From positions 124,001 to 188,000 of the forward strand of contig JBCBSU010000002.1 of the NCBI GenBank assembly GCA_039818985.1: 64,000 bases of DNA, in the 5' to 3' direction. The translations under genes were made by a program, and so were the position numbers. Below are positions 62,894-64,000 of this stretch, piece after piece. A model generated the notes under the pieces. It was given only the letters and a program-made list of their open reading frames with translations. It was not told where the DNA came from and made no database searches. The DNA is from Pseudomonadota bacterium. GTDB taxonomy: Bacteria; Pseudomonadota; Alphaproteobacteria; Sphingomonadales; Sphingomonadaceae. Within the stretch, counting starts at the first letter, position 1. Every line of letters starts with the position of its first letter.

Positions 62894-64000
62894 CTAGTGG
62901 ACGCTGACCCTGTCCTCCGCCGCAACCAGCTCACGATACTGTTTGCGCAACGTTACCTTGTCGATCTTCTGGGTACCAAGGATCGGCAGCACTTCGGACG
63001 AATGCCAGATACGTGTGGGGATCTTGAACGGCGCGAGATGCTGCCCCAGAAATTCCTGCAACGCCTCGGGTTCGAGCGACTTGCCCTCCTTCATGTGATA
63101 GACCGCGCCCGGCACTTCGCCAAAGCGCTCATCGGGCAGGCCGAAGACACAGGCCTGGGCAACATCGGGATGGGCATAGATTGCCGCCTCGACCTCGATA
63201 CAGCTGATATTCTCGCCGCCGCGAATGACAATGTCCTTCTTGCGGTCGACGATGAACAGATAATTGTCCTCGTCGAGATAGCCGAGATCGCCGGTGCGGA
63301 AATAGCCATCGGGCATGATCGCCGCCCTGGTCGCTTCCTCATTGTCCCAATAGCCGAGGAAGTTGCAGATCGAGCGGATCGAAATCTCGCCAATCTCTCC
63401 CTGAGGCAAGGGTTTGCCGTCATCGTCGAGGATCGCAAGGTCGACCAGCGGGCGCGATGGCGTGCCGGTACTGTCGGGCTTGGCCATGTAATTCTCGTTG
63501 AAATTGCCGCAACCCACACCATTGGTCTCGGTCAGGCCATAACCCAGCAGCGGGAATGCCCAATCCATCTCTTTCTTGATCCGTTTGACATGCTCGACCG
63601 GGCGCGGCGCGCCACCCGCTGCAAAGGCGGTACAGCTGGTCAGATCATATTTGTCGCGATCGTGATGGGTTGCGATTTCATAGCTCATCAGCGGCACGCC
63701 GACAAAATAGCTGACCTTTTCTCGCTCGATCAGCTGCATCGCATGTTCGGCATCCCATTTGGGCATCAATACCAGCTTGCGCCCGATGCCGATGCTCTGC
63801 AGCAGCACCGGCACCATGGCAGTGACATGGAAGAGCGGCACATTGAGTAGCGTCGCAGGCTGGCCCTGTGGCGGCTGGCCCAGCTTGATCAGAATCTGCA
63901 GGCTCATCATCGTCTGAGCGATATAGCTGGCGGTGCCCTGCATCACGCCGCGATGATCTGAATAGGCACCCTTGGATTGGCCGGTCGAACCGGATGTGAA
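62894..64000 (-). CDS. Acyl-CoA synthetase / AMP-forming ligase, C-terminal part (window edge)
   Basis: 369 codons run to the window edge without a stop; the N-terminal part lies outside. The frame enters with the P-loop 'FTSGSTGQSKGAYSDHRG', then 'GYGLTETNGVGCGNFNENY' (A5), 'GYFRTGDLGYLDEDNYLFIVDRKKDIVIRGGENISCIEVEAAIYAHPDV' (A7-A8) and the terminal 'ILGTQKIDKVTLRKQY' with the catalytic lysine. It activates a carboxylic acid to acyl-AMP and CoA thioester; the substrate is not readable. It is transcribed toward glnD, 138 bp away. Confidence 0.92.
   Translation of the reverse strand, partial: FTSGSTGQSKGAYSDHRGVMQGTASYIAQTMMSLQILIKLGQPPQGQPATLLNVPLFHVTAMVPVLLQSIGIGRKLVLMPKWDAEHAMQLIEREKVSYFVGVPLMSYEIATHHDRDKYDLTSCTAFAAGGAPRPVEHVKRIKKEMDWAFPLLGYGLTETNGVGCGNFNENYMAKPDSTGTPSRPLVDLAILDDDGKPLPQGEIGEISIRSICNFLGYWDNEEATRAAIMPDGYFRTGDLGYLDEDNYLFIVDRKKDIVIRGGENISCIEVEAAIYAHPDVAQACVFGLPDERFGEVPGAVYHMKEGKSLEPEALQEFLGQHLAPFKIPTRIWHSSEVLPILGTQKIDKVTLRKQYRELVAAEDRVSVH

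Noticed and set aside
1-64000. CRISPR arrays, tRNA or rRNA genes, phage or transposase genes
   Set aside because: No regular spacer-repeat arrays, cloverleaf sequences or mobile-element proteins were seen in either strand.

Overview
The window is ordinary chromosome of a Gram-negative alphaproteobacterium, most probably a sphingomonad (order Sphingomonadales). This rests on the gene content and order: an Atm1-type exporter joined to recQ, an htpX-rsmB-rpe-heparinase-purH cluster, an lptC-lptA-lptB-rpoN operon, tandem DUF4402 proteins, a hybrid sterol-desaturase complement, and GC-rich coding sequence throughout. I see no rRNA, tRNA, CRISPR array, prophage, transposase or integrase. Coding density is very high and many neighbours overlap by ATGA, GTGA or TGATG.

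Layout. 1-7.5 kb: end of the cytochrome bc1 genes, trmL-hemF-GNAT, three related multi-pass membrane proteins, lipB with a small lipoprotein, and queC preceded by a small RNA with an intrinsic terminator. 7.6-15 kb: an ABC ATPase coupled to nadB, two DUF4402 secreted proteins, a zinc-finger protein, and the coupled run tldD-DUF924-DUF2007-patatin. 15-16.6 kb: amtB behind a near-perfect sigma-54 promoter. 16.6-27.8 kb (minus strand): a GMC oxidoreductase, a long run atm1-recQ-lipoprotein-lipoprotein phosphatase-hypothetical-desaturase-GNAT, a TonB-dependent receptor with an upstream palindrome, and a HAD phosphatase. 27.9-34.8 kb (plus): an Mla/MCE lipid transport operon with STAS fused to the permease, an Old Yellow Enzyme with a second desaturase, and a MaoC/CitE-like pair. 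35-37.9 kb: an RhlE-type helicase and a GGDEF protein. 37.9-44.4 kb (minus): purH, heparinase-like, rpe, rsmB, htpX. 44.5-50.3 kb: sdhAF4-like, a palindromic repeat, then rpoN, lptB, lptA, lptC, rnd, terC. 50.8-55.8 kb: a double cold-shock-domain protein with a glycine-rich head, and a large serine-protease autotransporter. 56-64 kb: a GDT1-family transporter, rpmG, lolA, an RNA/terminator candidate, xth-ribA, glnD, and part of an acyl-CoA ligase.

How the genes fit together. Three parts of nitrogen control lie within 48 kb: amtB (ammonium uptake) with a -24/-12 promoter, rpoN (the sigma factor that reads it) and glnD (PII uridylyltransferase). Envelope biogenesis is strongly represented: lptCAB, lolA, Mla, htpX, autotransporter, TonB receptor and several lipoproteins. 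TerC and GDT1 family members suggest manganese or other divalent-metal handling. No obviously new multi-gene system stands out. The most interesting leads are non-coding: the suhB/MmgR-like RNA by queC, the structured region before xth, a periodic ATGCAA/TTGCAT array before lptB-rpoN, and a palindrome before the TonB receptor.
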